Positions 19,101-26,300 of a stretch of 64,000 nt of DNA are shown here, one piece after another. The DNA is from Mycobacterium sp. 852002-51971_SCH5477799-a. GTDB taxonomy: Bacteria; Actinomycetota; Actinomycetes; Mycobacteriales; Mycobacteriaceae. The translations under genes were made by a program, and so were the position numbers. Below the pieces are notes generated by a model, which saw only the letters and a list, made by a program, of their open reading frames with translations, was not told the origin of the DNA and made no database searches. The stretch lies in contig NZ_LZIF01000063.1 in the NCBI RefSeq assembly GCF_001667145.1, positions 1-64,000 of the forward strand, written 5' to 3'. Every line of letters starts with the position of its first letter. The stretch's first letter is position 1.

Positions 19101-19132
19101 CGGCCGCGAGATATTCGAGAGGAGCTGGCCAT
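16112..19132 (-). CDS. Exported vWA-domain membrane protein with cytoplasmic Pro-rich tail
   Basis: 1006 aa from ATG 19132, chosen over an ATG 18 nt upstream because it overlaps the preceding stop (TGATG). A signal peptide occupies about 1-42 (hydrophobic core VAAVATLVVVLNLVGW, cleavage after VASA). The vWA domain follows with intact MIDAS DESSS (67-71). Beta-rich ectodomain reaches about 660, then a single membrane helix (about 668-690), then a cytoplasmic part: a compact domain (about 700-840) and a long Ala/Pro/Asp/Glu-rich tail ending DPFDPFGEGT. This type-I topology links an outward-facing adhesion or sensor domain with the cytoplasmic tubulin/GTPase proteins. The tail may be the docking site; that is inference. 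Confidence 0.82.
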   Translation of the reverse strand: MASSSRISRGRNGFAALARVAAVATLVVVLNLVGWAPVASATGSPGASRFGACLASQKAGDLLLLFDESSSLQQTDPQAARVQAARYLVHTLGKYADRVSAKLDVAVAGFADTYVPEHDWTQLTGSTADSVGASLDPIAKKNTGIDTDYWLALDGARQALTTHGGAADKGQRCQAIAWFSDGMIDFTARPVTKPYADGVPLDSPNGIPDTTQKAVQSICRPSGLADQLRSSNIIMLGIGLGAKQTPGDFNVMSAISTGKGLQGLACGAITDPVPGDFYPVANIDDMLFAFDALNPDPGVTDQGGVCQIKVCPEARHNFVLDRSIKEVNILGSGGVPGVEPYLVSPTGQTLPLPKKDGAQNVNVDGVSVNYQWQSESAQTISLQNGNAPHWTGQWAIVYVDTTGQHPDAVSKVSIHITTDIFPALTGADKVAWHSGQTLKGLVFGLVDGQRKPMTPSDLAGTATMSASLGPDGAAPIPLLTAAGKDDIAKPVDADLTKVSPGHATLRMSLVITTANTTDQNGGPIAGTQLSPQEVDVPVQILPKVGLPTPGQRIDFGTVEGAKGATATLNVTGPGCAWISDTDTPTVAGAPDGIGTPHLGSPTNSGQHCLKVQAGETAQLSVNLRTDHNGHGGLNGAVPVHVSTLDNPGDAQTVPVAFTASMINPLNTTNFILVLIAALLLGPGIPMALLYASKWWVSKIPDNPLLAERIAVQVEHDAVLRGGEPFVMADTDLVQPVTGLPPGGTRQLSVAGVNLSVALGRSPFGSGHVVVDAEGMVSVGSKLPGSDNTGLRAVLPLAVHNTWVLLHNPYGPENAAEVLLLVAGTTDTIARERLYEDVAQRLPDLLAGLRLRAVQAGMSAAFAAPGETASPFGDTPAGVVVGPAGDDPFGGDADSSFGAAPAAPAAPAAPSAPSAPASRPAPPSPAATGPVPPGFNEAETQERPIPEPIFRQDETMAAGYRYGDEGEQRDEHDERAGGGSPGLPPTEATQPSHRFDPDPFDPFGEGT

Positions 19133-19692
19133 CACAACGTCCCCGCCCACAGCGCAATCTGCCAGGCCCCCACCGCTATCCCTAGCAGGCAGACGGCGAG
19201 CACGATCCAGTACAGCCTCGATGTCCAGGTGGGCGCCGAGTAGATGGCCTCGGCGCGGCGCCTGGTGTCAACGCGGCTGAAGACCGCCAGCGCGCCGATC
19301 GCCAGCGGCCCGGCCAGCAGCCACCCGGCGACCGCGGCCGCAATCATCGGGCGGCCCAACGCGCTCGCACCGGCCAGGGCAATGCCGGCAACCCCCAGCG
19401 CCAAGGCCACCACGAACCACACCAGCGGCGGGCCCGCCGTCGTCAGCGCGCCGATGCCCGCCGGGCTCGCGGTGAGTTGCCCGAACGCGTCACGTCCACT
19501 CGTCGGGTCGAAGGCCGATGGTGCCTGGAAAGCATCGGAGGTTGCCGGTCGCGCGGCGGCGGGTCGCTGGTTGGCCCACGGATTGAATCCGCCCGCAAAA
19601 CCCCCACCCTGCGCCGGCTGCTGTCCGCCCCCGGACTGGGCCTGCTTGCCCGGCCCGAAGTCGCTGAAGTCGAAGGGGTTTGGTGCGTTCAT
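19132..19692 (-). CDS. Small multi-TM protein with disordered NPF-containing N-terminus
   Basis: 186 aa from ATG 19692 (MNAPNPFDF), 5 bp after the upstream stop; a reading to 19764 adds out-of-frame sequence. Residues 1-90 are Gly/Gln/Pro/Ala-rich and resemble the leaders of the DUF4190 proteins. Four hydrophobic helices follow (about 90-108, 112-128, 132-145 and 160-182). No cysteine-rich or catalytic region. It immediately precedes and overlaps the vWA gene, so it may assemble or anchor it. Family not recognised. Confidence 0.68.
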   Translation of the reverse strand: MNAPNPFDFSDFGPGKQAQSGGGQQPAQGGGFAGGFNPWANQRPAAARPATSDAFQAPSAFDPTSGRDAFGQLTASPAGIGALTTAGPPLVWFVVALALGVAGIALAGASALGRPMIAAAVAGWLLAGPLAIGALAVFSRVDTRRRAEAIYSAPTWTSRLYWIVLAVCLLGIAVGAWQIALWAGTL

Positions 19693-19697
19693 CGGTC

Positions 19698-20363
19698 TCA
19701 ATACGGATTCAGGCAGAGGGCGAAGGAACGGTCGGGAGGTGCGGCCACGTAGACCGAGTTGCATTGGTTGTTCGAGCGCACCCGCGCGGCGACCGTGTAC
19801 ACCCCGTCGCGGTGTTCGCAGTCGACACCGAACAAGTCCAGCGCGTCATTGCCCGTGCTGTTGCGCAGCTGTAGCTCCACGCAGGTGCCTATCGGCACGG
19901 TCGCCAGGTCGAGCTTTGGGCCGCGCGGCACCGTGCTGCCCGGTGCGACCGACGTGATCACCCGCGGCGGTAGCGGCCTCGGCAGAGCGGAGCTGGACGC
20001 GGTCGCCGGCGTCGAGCTGCTCGGCCGGGTGCCCCAGTACACGCCGCCGAGGATCAGCAGGACGCACATCAGGTAGCCGATAGCCAGGCCGGCGATCGCC
20101 GCCGGGCGCCCGCGTTCGCCGCTGCGATTGATCTGCGGCAACGCGAGATGGCCCATCACGATGCCGGCGGGCGGAACGATCACCCCGAAAACCGGCGAGA
20201 GCACCGCCAGCGTGTTGTAGTCCGCGCGCGGCGGCTGTCCGCCGAACGGCGCGTTCGGATATCCGACCGGAGCCGTAGGCGCGCCGCCGTATGACACGGT
20301 GGGCGGCGTTCCGCCGAACGGATCGCCGGACTGCGGCGCAAAAGGGTCTTCGCTCGGATGCAT
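19698..20363 (-). CDS. DUF4190 membrane protein with four-cysteine ectodomain (copy B)
   Basis: 221 aa from ATG 20363 (MHPSEDPFAP), with a purine-rich GGTGGGGTGA upstream. Leader 1-48 with DPFGG and APFGG; DUF4190-like helices at about 52-75 and 88-110 around QINRSGERGRPA; Ser/Pro linker; then an exported domain with four cysteines in the order GTCVEL, VDCEH, NQCNS, ALCLN. This cysteine order matches copy A upstream, so the two ectodomains are paralogous and unlike the PknH-type ectodomains at the other end of the block. A septum-formation-like fold is possible. Confidence 0.78.
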   Translation of the reverse strand: MHPSEDPFAPQSGDPFGGTPPTVSYGGAPTAPVGYPNAPFGGQPPRADYNTLAVLSPVFGVIVPPAGIVMGHLALPQINRSGERGRPAAIAGLAIGYLMCVLLILGGVYWGTRPSSSTPATASSSALPRPLPPRVITSVAPGSTVPRGPKLDLATVPIGTCVELQLRNSTGNDALDLFGVDCEHRDGVYTVAARVRSNNQCNSVYVAAPPDRSFALCLNPY

Positions 20364-20437
20364 CAGTTCACCCCACCGGCCGTAGCGGCGAACCGCTGTG
20401 TTGTGCGACGAGAGACGACTCGGTGCGGCCCCATCTG

Positions 20438-21097
20438 TCAACCCTTGAAGTCGACGATGCAGGCATACACGGTCTTGTTCTTGTTCCACAGCGTCGTGGG
20501 GGTCTTGCAGGAGTCGTTCGAGAGTAGCTGGGTCACCTGCAGCACGCCTTCGCGCACCTCGCACCTGACCGGGTAGATGGTGATGAAGTCCGCCTTCTCC
20601 GACGGATCCGGCTTGTTCTGCTGGACCTCGATGCAGTCACCCACGTGAAGGTCGCCGACGGAGACGCTCGGGCGTTGCGCCGGCGGGGCCGTGATCACCG
20701 TGGTGCGTGGCGGGGTCGGCGGGACGTACGGGCTGGGAGCCGCCGTCTTGACCGTGTTCGAATCCGATCCGCCGCTGGTGACCAGCCACACGGCCAGCGC
20801 GCCGATCGCCAGCACGATGAAAAGGTACGAGGCCGTCAGCCCGAAGATGGCGCGGTCACGGCCGCGTTCGTGGCGTTGGCGGATCTGAGACAGCGCCACG
20901 TGCCCCAGCGCGGCACCGGCCGGCGCGAAGACGAACGCGAAGATGGCCGACAGCGTGGCCAACGTGTTGACCTTCGGCCCGGACGGGAAGGACCCAGATC
21001 CCGCGGGCGAATGACCCGGCTGATTCTGGCCGAACCCGGGCCCCAGCCCCCCGAATGGGTCGCCACCGAACGGATCCTGATAACCGCTATACGTCAT
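20438..21097 (-). CDS. DUF4190 membrane protein with four-cysteine ectodomain (copy A), first gene of the block
   Basis: 219 aa, ATG at 21097. Leader 1-42 rich in Gly, Pro and Phe (DPFGGDPFGG); DUF4190 helices at about 44-66 and 82-106 around QIRQRHERGRDRA; Pro/Thr linker; ectodomain with cysteines in GDCIEV, VRCEV, DSCKT and YACIV. The GDCxxV...C pattern recalls the septum-formation-like domain found in actinobacterial lipoproteins. It heads the minus-strand block. The 74 bp to copy B has no obvious terminator. Confidence 0.8.
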   Translation of the reverse strand: MTYSGYQDPFGGDPFGGLGPGFGQNQPGHSPAGSGSFPSGPKVNTLATLSAIFAFVFAPAGAALGHVALSQIRQRHERGRDRAIFGLTASYLFIVLAIGALAVWLVTSGGSDSNTVKTAAPSPYVPPTPPRTTVITAPPAQRPSVSVGDLHVGDCIEVQQNKPDPSEKADFITIYPVRCEVREGVLQVTQLLSNDSCKTPTTLWNKNKTVYACIVDFKG

Positions 21098-21459
21098 CGG
21101 CGCCCCTCGATGCTGGGCCGGAGCTGGTCACCCATCCCCCTGATCAAATCGCCATCCCATTCCCCGTCAACGCGCCCAGTCGGCGGCGTCCACCGTCACC
21201 ACATGCCTTGAAACTCGTGACGTCCCACCGCAACAAATCAACATAGTCGGTGCAGGCACGACGCACTCTTTTTCCACGAGAAGCACCTTTCGGTACTGCT
21301 ATATATAGTGGCGCGCCGCATACACGCGCAATTTAGGTTTTGGCGCGACGTTCGCTGTAGGGTTTGGATGCAAGTTAACTGTGATGCAATGCGGTCGTTC
21401 CAGCGCGTCGCGTAAGTTAGCTGGAGAACGGTCAAAGCGTGTCGGGTAATTAGCTCGGG
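21098..21459. other. Intergenic region upstream of the GTPase/tubulin block, no gene seen
   Basis: About 360 bp between the first gene of the block and the end of the amidase gene. It is clearly more A/T-rich than its surroundings around 21290-21420 and holds the candidate promoter at 21302-21331. No conserved short gene, RNA gene or repeat was recognised. If the promoter is right, the transcript has a leader of about 200 nt, long enough for regulation. Confidence 0.6.
21302..21331 (-). promoter_or_regulatory. Candidate promoter of the GTPase/tubulin block
   Basis: On the minus strand TTGCGC (21331-21326) and TATATA (21307-21302) are separated by 18 bp, a SigA-like arrangement, in an A/T-rich patch. 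They point toward the first DUF4190 gene about 200 nt downstream. Seen by eye only. Confidence 0.35.
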
Positions 21460-22239
21460 CTAGCCGGTCGGAGCTTTGGAGTTCAGAAAAGCAACTATCC
21501 CCTGGGTGACCGCGGCGGCATATTTCGCCCGCCCGTCCGGACTTTCCATTCGCGCCAAGTCACCGGCGTTTTTCATGTTGCCCAGTTCGACCAGCACCGC
21601 GGGGTACTGGGCCAGGTTCAGCCCGGCGAGGTCGTCGCGGCCGTAGAGGCCGTCCGAGCCGATGTAGTTGGCGGGCTGTAAACCCGACTGGACCAAGGCA
21701 TCCCGCATCGCATGCGCCAGCTTCACGGCGGGTCCGGATTGGACATCGCCCAGCGGAGGGCTGGAGTAGTTGACGTGGAATCCACTGCCGGATGCCGGCC
21801 CGCCGTCGGCGTGGATGCTCACTATCGCGTCAGGGTGCATGGCGTTGGCCGCGGCCGCGCGTTGGTCGATGCAGGGGCCGACTCCGCTGTCGCTCTCGCG
21901 CGACAGCTGGGTCCGGACGCCCATCTGGTTCAGCGAATCGTTGATCAACCCCACCACCGCCCAGGTGAACGCGTGCTCGGGATACCCGTCGTCGGCGGCG
22001 GCGCCCGAGGTCTGGCAGGGCTTGGTGCCGCCGCGGCCGTTGGGGACCTGCTGGTTGATCGAGGCGTCGTTGACGGCGTTGTGGCCTGGGTCGAGAAAGA
22101 CCGACATCCCGGCCACCCCGGCCCTTGCCCTTGGGGTCGGCAACCACGCGCCGGCGGCGGCGATCGCCGGCATCACACCGGCGACCCTCAGGACGTCGCG
22201 GCGTGTAATGGATCGCGAGGCACCGGGGCGATCACTCAC
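21460..22239 (-). CDS. Tat-exported N-acetylmuramoyl-L-alanine amidase, Ami1 (Rv3717)-like
   Basis: 259 aa from GTG 22239; a longer reading to 22314 is less likely because the twin-arginine signal (TRRDVLRVAG, residues 12-21) then sits near the N-terminus. Amidase_3 family, which cleaves the bond between MurNAc and the stem peptide. Zinc ligands are visible as H53 (DPGHN), E88 (YPEH) and H143 (SIHAD), with the catalytic Glu E218 (VELGN). C75 and C123 could form the disulfide known in Rv3717. No separate cell-wall-binding domain, as in Ami1. It acts in the periplasm on peptidoglycan. Divergent from the flavin oxidoreductase gene. Confidence 0.88.
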   Translation of the reverse strand: MSDRPGASRSITRRDVLRVAGVMPAIAAAGAWLPTPRARAGVAGMSVFLDPGHNAVNDASINQQVPNGRGGTKPCQTSGAAADDGYPEHAFTWAVVGLINDSLNQMGVRTQLSRESDSGVGPCIDQRAAAANAMHPDAIVSIHADGGPASGSGFHVNYSSPPLGDVQSGPAVKLAHAMRDALVQSGLQPANYIGSDGLYGRDDLAGLNLAQYPAVLVELGNMKNAGDLARMESPDGRAKYAAAVTQGIVAFLNSKAPTG

Positions 22240-22384
22240 CGCGCGATGGTAGCAATTCGCCAGATCGTCGACCGTGGAGGTTGGCGAGCCTAGGCGAAAT
22301 AGCTTGGCGCGCAACGATCCTACGCAGCGCGCGAATCCACCGCATTCGGCGACCAGCCTTCGAGCTTCGCGCCATCAATATCGC

Positions 22385-22400
22385 CATACAAAAAAGTATG
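22385..22400. promoter_or_regulatory. Inverted repeat CATAC-N6-GTATG, candidate operator
   Basis: Perfect 5-bp arms around AAAAAA, immediately upstream of the flavin oxidoreductase start. TATGTT (22397-22402) overlaps the right arm and could be a -10 element, so a bound repressor would block transcription. The TetR encoded at 23564-24154 is one possible ligand. Confidence 0.4.
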
Positions 22401-22414
22401 TTATGGTTCGCGAC

Positions 22415-23584
22415 ATGTCCGTGGCCGACAGCCGCCCCCTGCACGGCGTCACCGACGAGTTCGTTGCCCGGCTGGCCGATCGCGCCGACGAGGCCGAGCG
22501 ATTGCGGCGCCTGCCCGCGGCGACGATAAGCGACTTCAGGCAGACCGACCTGTTCCGGCTACTGCTGCCCGCCCGATACGGAGGCATCCAAGCCTCGTTT
22601 CCCGAACTGCTGCAACCGATTAGGCGGATGGCGCACGGCTGCGCATCGAGCGCGTGGACGCTCGGTTTCTACGCGCTGCACAACTGGATGCTGTCGCTGT
22701 TCGATCCGTGCGTTCAGGACGAGGTCTTCGGGTCCGGACCGGTGCTGGCGCCGGCTCCCCTGGCTCCCACCGGCCGTGGCGTCCCGGCCGACGGCGGAGT
22801 GCGCCTGACCGGCAGGTGGTCATGGGCGACGGGCGCGATGGATGCCGACTGGGTGATCGTCGGCGTGCTCGTCGAACGGCAGGACCGGATCGACCCGGCG
22901 TTGGCCGTGGTGCCCGCCGAGCAGGTCGAGGTCGTCGACACCTGGCACACGGCCGGCATGCGCGGCACCGGCTCGCACGATCTCGTCATCACCGACGCTC
23001 TCGTGCCCGAGCATCGACTGGTCGCCGTGGCCGACATCTACGGCGGCACGGCACCGGGCGCGCGTGAGCACGGGGTCCCGACGTACCGGTGGCCGCTGGT
23101 TCCGGCGCTGGCGCTGACGGCGTCCATGCCCGTGCTCGGGACCGCGGAACGGGTGAGCGAACTCTTCGCCGAGCGACTCGGCGAGCGCGTCCTGGCGTAC
23201 AGCGGGGTCGCGCAAAAAGATCAGCCCGCCGCGCAGATCCGGCTGGGCGAGGCCCGGGTACGACTGAGCTCGCTGCGGGCGTTGGTCGCCAAGACCGCCG
23301 ATGACATCGAGACGCTCGTCGTCAGCGGGGAACGGGTGAGCCGATCGGTGCGGGCCGACGCGCGGCTGGCGGCGGCGTGCACCGTGCACGAAAGTCGGTC
23401 GGTCATCGCCGATCTGATGGAGGCCTCCGGTGCCAGCGTTCACTTCCTGTCGAGCCCGATGCAGCGCGCCAAGCGTGATGTGGACATCGCCGCTGGGCAC
23501 GTGGTGTTCGACTACGACACCAGTCGAGAGTTGGCCGGCGCGTTGGCGATTGGCGCGAAGATCTCACCCATCGCCATGGTCTGA
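22415..23584 (+). CDS. Acyl-CoA dehydrogenase-fold flavin-dependent oxidoreductase (HsaA-like)
   Basis: 389 aa from ATG 22415 (MSVADSRP); an in-frame ATG at 22403 is equally possible, and neither has a good ribosome site. The sequence follows the acyl-CoA dehydrogenase fold: helical N-domain with LPARYGG, central beta domain (GRWSWATGAMDADW, GMRGTGSHD), and a C-terminal helical domain with RAKRDVDIAAGH, as in the flavin monooxygenases of the HsaA/HpaB type, which hydroxylate aromatic rings with FMNH2 from a separate reductase. The usual dehydrogenase catalytic Glu is not obvious. Substrate unknown. Its 3' end overlaps the TetR gene by 21 bp in convergent orientation. Confidence 0.72.
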   Translation: MSVADSRPLHGVTDEFVARLADRADEAERLRRLPAATISDFRQTDLFRLLLPARYGGIQASFPELLQPIRRMAHGCASSAWTLGFYALHNWMLSLFDPCVQDEVFGSGPVLAPAPLAPTGRGVPADGGVRLTGRWSWATGAMDADWVIVGVLVERQDRIDPALAVVPAEQVEVVDTWHTAGMRGTGSHDLVITDALVPEHRLVAVADIYGGTAPGAREHGVPTYRWPLVPALALTASMPVLGTAERVSELFAERLGERVLAYSGVAQKDQPAAQIRLGEARVRLSSLRALVAKTADDIETLVVSGERVSRSVRADARLAAACTVHESRSVIADLMEASGASVHFLSSPMQRAKRDVDIAAGHVVFDYDTSRELAGALAIGAKISPIAMV

Positions 23585-24154
23585 GCCGGCCGTCTCCCCC
23601 AGCATCAGCGCCAGGAACCGTTCGCGTTGAGCGACCGATTGGGCCTGTTCGGCCGAGCTGGTGAGATGCAGCAGTCCGATTCCCGCGGCGAAGGTCAGTT
23701 CGGCGCGTAGCCGGGCATCCTCGCGGCTGAAACCGTAGTCGCTGTAAGCCTTTATCACGGTGCGAAGCAGCAGCCGATCGGTGGCGCGGATTTTTTCGGC
23801 GGCCACCGGGTCCAGGCGGGCCCACTCACGCATCGCCCGCTCGAGCATCCAGTACTGCGGGCTGACCAGGGTTTGAGTCAGGGCCGATAGGCGTTCTCGG
23901 GGTGCCAGCGCGTCGAGCTCGGACAATGCCTGGCGGTCCCGTTCGAGGAACTTGTTCCACGACTCGATCAGGGCGGTCCGATAGTTTTCGATGTCCTCGA
24001 AGTGCCAGTAGAAGCTGCCGCGGGTGACGCCCGCCTGCTGGCAGAGGCGTTCGACTTTGAGTGCGCGCACTCCCTCCCGGGCGAGCACGGTGTAACCCAC
24101 CTCCAGCCAGTCCTCGGCGGACAGGCGGGTCGACGGCTGCTTTCGCACCACCAC
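23564..24154 (-). CDS. TetR-family transcriptional regulator
   Basis: About 196 aa from the first of three consecutive GTG codons (24154, VVVRKQPS); an ATG at 24217 would overlap the upstream gene by 53 bp and is less likely. N-terminal HTH: DWLEVGYTVLAREGVRAL, VERLCQQAGVTRGSFYWHF (typical TetR recognition helix with YWHF). The C-terminal ligand domain is helical. It follows two carboxymuconolactone-decarboxylase-like genes and is probably co-transcribed. The palindrome at 25287-25300 in that operon's promoter is the natural candidate for autoregulation. Confidence 0.8.
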   Translation of the reverse strand: MVVRKQPSTRLSAEDWLEVGYTVLAREGVRALKVERLCQQAGVTRGSFYWHFEDIENYRTALIESWNKFLERDRQALSELDALAPRERLSALTQTLVSPQYWMLERAMREWARLDPVAAEKIRATDRLLLRTVIKAYSDYGFSREDARLRAELTFAAGIGLLHLTSSAEQAQSVAQRERFLALMLGETAGSDHGDG

Positions 24155-24164
24155 ACCATGCAGG

Positions 24165-24725
24165 TTACGGGAGGGGTCCCTCGTTCGTCGGCGGAATGGG
24201 GAGTCGGGCGGTGTCATCGAGGTCGACTTCGAGCGCGTTGAGCATCAGCGCGAGGCCCGCATACCGGTTGATCACCATCAACGCTTCGACGGTGGCCTCC
24301 GAGCCGAGGGCCGTGTGCACCTGGTCGAAAAGCGGGGCCGCGACGCGGCGGGTGCTCACCAGTTCGCTCGTCAGTCGCAGCACGGCCAGCTCGGTGGGAT
24401 CGAATTGCCCTGTTTGCCAACCGGACTCGGACGTGATGGCGTCGATGGTGGCGGTGTCGAGTCCAACCGTTTGCGCGACGTCTCTGTGTTGGCCGAGTTC
24501 GTAGGCGCAATCCATGAGATAGGCGGTGCGCAGCACGATCAGTTCGCGAAGCCTTCTCGGCAGCACCGGGCTGGTCAGGGCGGCGTCGCCGGCCACCATC
24601 CAGCCGGTGAACACCTTCTCGGCGTTGGCCAGGGCACGGTAGACGTTGAGATTGCCGCGCCGCGCGGTCAATTCGCGGGCGAGTTCGGTCATGTCTTCGG
24701 GCCGGCGATAAGGGACGCGGGTCAT
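24165..24725 (-). CDS. Carboxymuconolactone decarboxylase/AhpD-fold protein (second of pair)
   Basis: 186 aa from ATG 24725, overlapping the upstream stop (ATGA). The core LRELIVLRTAYLMDCAYELGQH matches the AhpD-like helical fold, but only one of the two cysteines of the peroxidase CxxC motif is present (DCAYEL), so a thiol-peroxidase role is doubtful. The partner gene lies directly upstream and is similar in layout. They may form a heteromer. Confidence 0.75.
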   Translation of the reverse strand: MTRVPYRRPEDMTELARELTARRGNLNVYRALANAEKVFTGWMVAGDAALTSPVLPRRLRELIVLRTAYLMDCAYELGQHRDVAQTVGLDTATIDAITSESGWQTGQFDPTELAVLRLTSELVSTRRVAAPLFDQVHTALGSEATVEALMVINRYAGLALMLNALEVDLDDTARLPIPPTNEGPLP

Positions 24726-25240
24726 GTCGCGTCGATGTCGAGGTCGACGGCGTTGAGCACCAGCGCCAGACCGTAATAGCAGCTGACGATCATCAGCAGT
24801 TCGGTGATTGCCTCGTCGCCGAGCAAGGTGTGGGCGGTGGCGAAGGTGTCGTCGCTGAGCCGGCGGGCGGCGCACAACTCGGTGACGGTGTCGATGACGG
24901 TGCGTTCATCACCGCTGAATCCGGCCGTGTCCAGGTCCGCTTTGTTTTGTAGAGCGTCGATTTGTTTTTCGGTGAGTCCGGCTTTGCGGGCGAAGATCAC
25001 GTGCTGGGCGAGTTCATATGGCGAATCCTGCAAATGGGCCACCCGCACGATGCTGACTTCGCGCATCCGCGGGGTGAAGGTCGGGCTTTCGAAGAGCTGG
25101 CCGGCCATCTGTGCCCAGCTCTCGAATATGTTGGGGGCGTTGGCGATTAGTCGAAGCACATCGAGGGTGTCGGGGCGGGTCAACAGCTGCCGGATCTGTT
25201 CCGGCTGTTCGTCTGCTTTGGCCAGAGGCATTCGCGTCAT
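24722..25240 (-). CDS. Carboxymuconolactone decarboxylase/AhpD-fold protein (first of pair)
   Basis: 172 aa, ATG at 25240, with GAAAGGAA about 13 nt upstream. MREVSIVRVAHLQDSPYELAQH aligns with the AhpD/CMD core, with Ser replacing the active cysteine. So this copy has neither redox cysteine. Paralogue of the next gene; together with the TetR they form a three-gene operon. Substrate unknown. Confidence 0.75.
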   Translation of the reverse strand: MTRMPLAKADEQPEQIRQLLTRPDTLDVLRLIANAPNIFESWAQMAGQLFESPTFTPRMREVSIVRVAHLQDSPYELAQHVIFARKAGLTEKQIDALQNKADLDTAGFSGDERTVIDTVTELCAARRLSDDTFATAHTLLGDEAITELLMIVSCYYGLALVLNAVDLDIDAT

Positions 25241-25286
25241 CCGCCCGAGTTCCTTTCTCGTCCAGGAAGGATTCCTCGACTGTAGT

Positions 25287-25300
25287 GAACCGCTCGGTTC
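25287..25300. promoter_or_regulatory. Palindrome GAACCG-CT-CGGTTC, candidate TetR operator
   Basis: A perfect 6-bp inverted repeat with a 2-bp centre, 47 bp upstream of the CMD/TetR operon. The minus strand carries TATCAA beside it as a possible -10. The spacing suits a TetR dimer. Confidence 0.55.
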
Positions 25301-25426
25301 GGATTGATAGAGCGTTGCCGAAAGCTGCTAGCCCATGTGCTATCGCTTTCGGGCTCTAACCCAGGACCCGGCGCGCGGCTACCGATTGCGTTTAATTGCT
25401 AGTCATTTCGCTTGCGCGTCGCCGAC

Positions 25427-26104
25427 TCATCGCTTGGTCACGATAGCCGAGTTGTAGTTAGGGGCCCACGCCCGCTCGAAAACGGCAATGGGAACCTGCT
25501 CGTCGCGGCCGGTACTGATGCCGCTGTCGTTCAGATGCACCACACCGGCCTTGCTGTCAACGCCGGTGACCACCACGAAGTGGTTCGCAGAGTTCCGCTT
25601 CCCCGGCCGATTCCAAATTGTCTCGGCGTTGAGGATGGCGATGACCTTGTGGTTTCCCCCCAACTTGCGCGCCACAGTGTCGGTATCGGTCTGAATATTC
25701 TCGGCTCTGATCCAGTAGTGCCACAGCAGTACCGGAAGGTCGGCGATATTGGTGGTGCCCGTTGGCGTCCAAATCGGCCCGTGACCCCCTGCGCTCGGTG
25801 TGTTTTCGGCCAAAGTGATCATCTGCTGCTCTGTTGGCTCGCGTCCCGTGATCTCGCCGACCACATCGGCTACTGCCATTTCCCCACAGTCGGAAGCGTG
25901 TTGCTCGCGCCAGTAGGCCGCCGCGGCGACGGGATCGCCATACATTCCCAACTCATGGTCGGCGTCGGGGACGGGAGCGCCCGGGTTGGCGTGCACCCCA
26001 GCCGCCAATATCACCGGCGACGCTGCGATCGCGGCGGACAACAAAACGACCCGGCCGACCGTTCGTGCGGCGCTGGCGACAGTTGCCGGCGAGGTGCTCG
26101 TCAT
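25427..26104 (-). CDS. Secreted C39-like cysteine peptidase domain protein
   Basis: 225 aa, ATG at 26104. A signal peptide covers about 1-39 (VVLLSAAIAASPVILAAGVHA). The C39-like papain-fold triad is visible: C73 in HASDCGEMA, H175 in NHFVVVTGVD, and D193 in HLNDSG. Secreted single-domain members of this family are common in mycobacteria; substrates are mostly unknown. No transporter gene lies next to it, so bacteriocin-leader cleavage is unlikely. Single transcription unit. Confidence 0.8.
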   Translation of the reverse strand: MTSTSPATVASAARTVGRVVLLSAAIAASPVILAAGVHANPGAPVPDADHELGMYGDPVAAAAYWREQHASDCGEMAVADVVGEITGREPTEQQMITLAENTPSAGGHGPIWTPTGTTNIADLPVLLWHYWIRAENIQTDTDTVARKLGGNHKVIAILNAETIWNRPGKRNSANHFVVVTGVDSKAGVVHLNDSGISTGRDEQVPIAVFERAWAPNYNSAIVTKR

Positions 26105-26300
26105 GGGTGTCCGCTCCGGGGCCGCCGCGACGGCGTCTAGATGTGACGAAAAGAGGTTCAGGTTGTGGCCCTGGACGGAGATTGACAGAAACTAGACGAA
26201 ATACCACACCGACACGCGGACAGTTATCAAGCTGGTAGCCGTAAGCCCCCAGACTTTTTGGCGCACGACGAGCACCCCGACGGCCAGTGGCGCCCCGAGC

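Noticed and set aside
21238..21435. 65-residue minus-strand open frame in the cluster's promoter region
   Set aside because: It lies in an A/T-rich stretch, overlaps the probable promoter, and has no recognisable domain or ribosome site.
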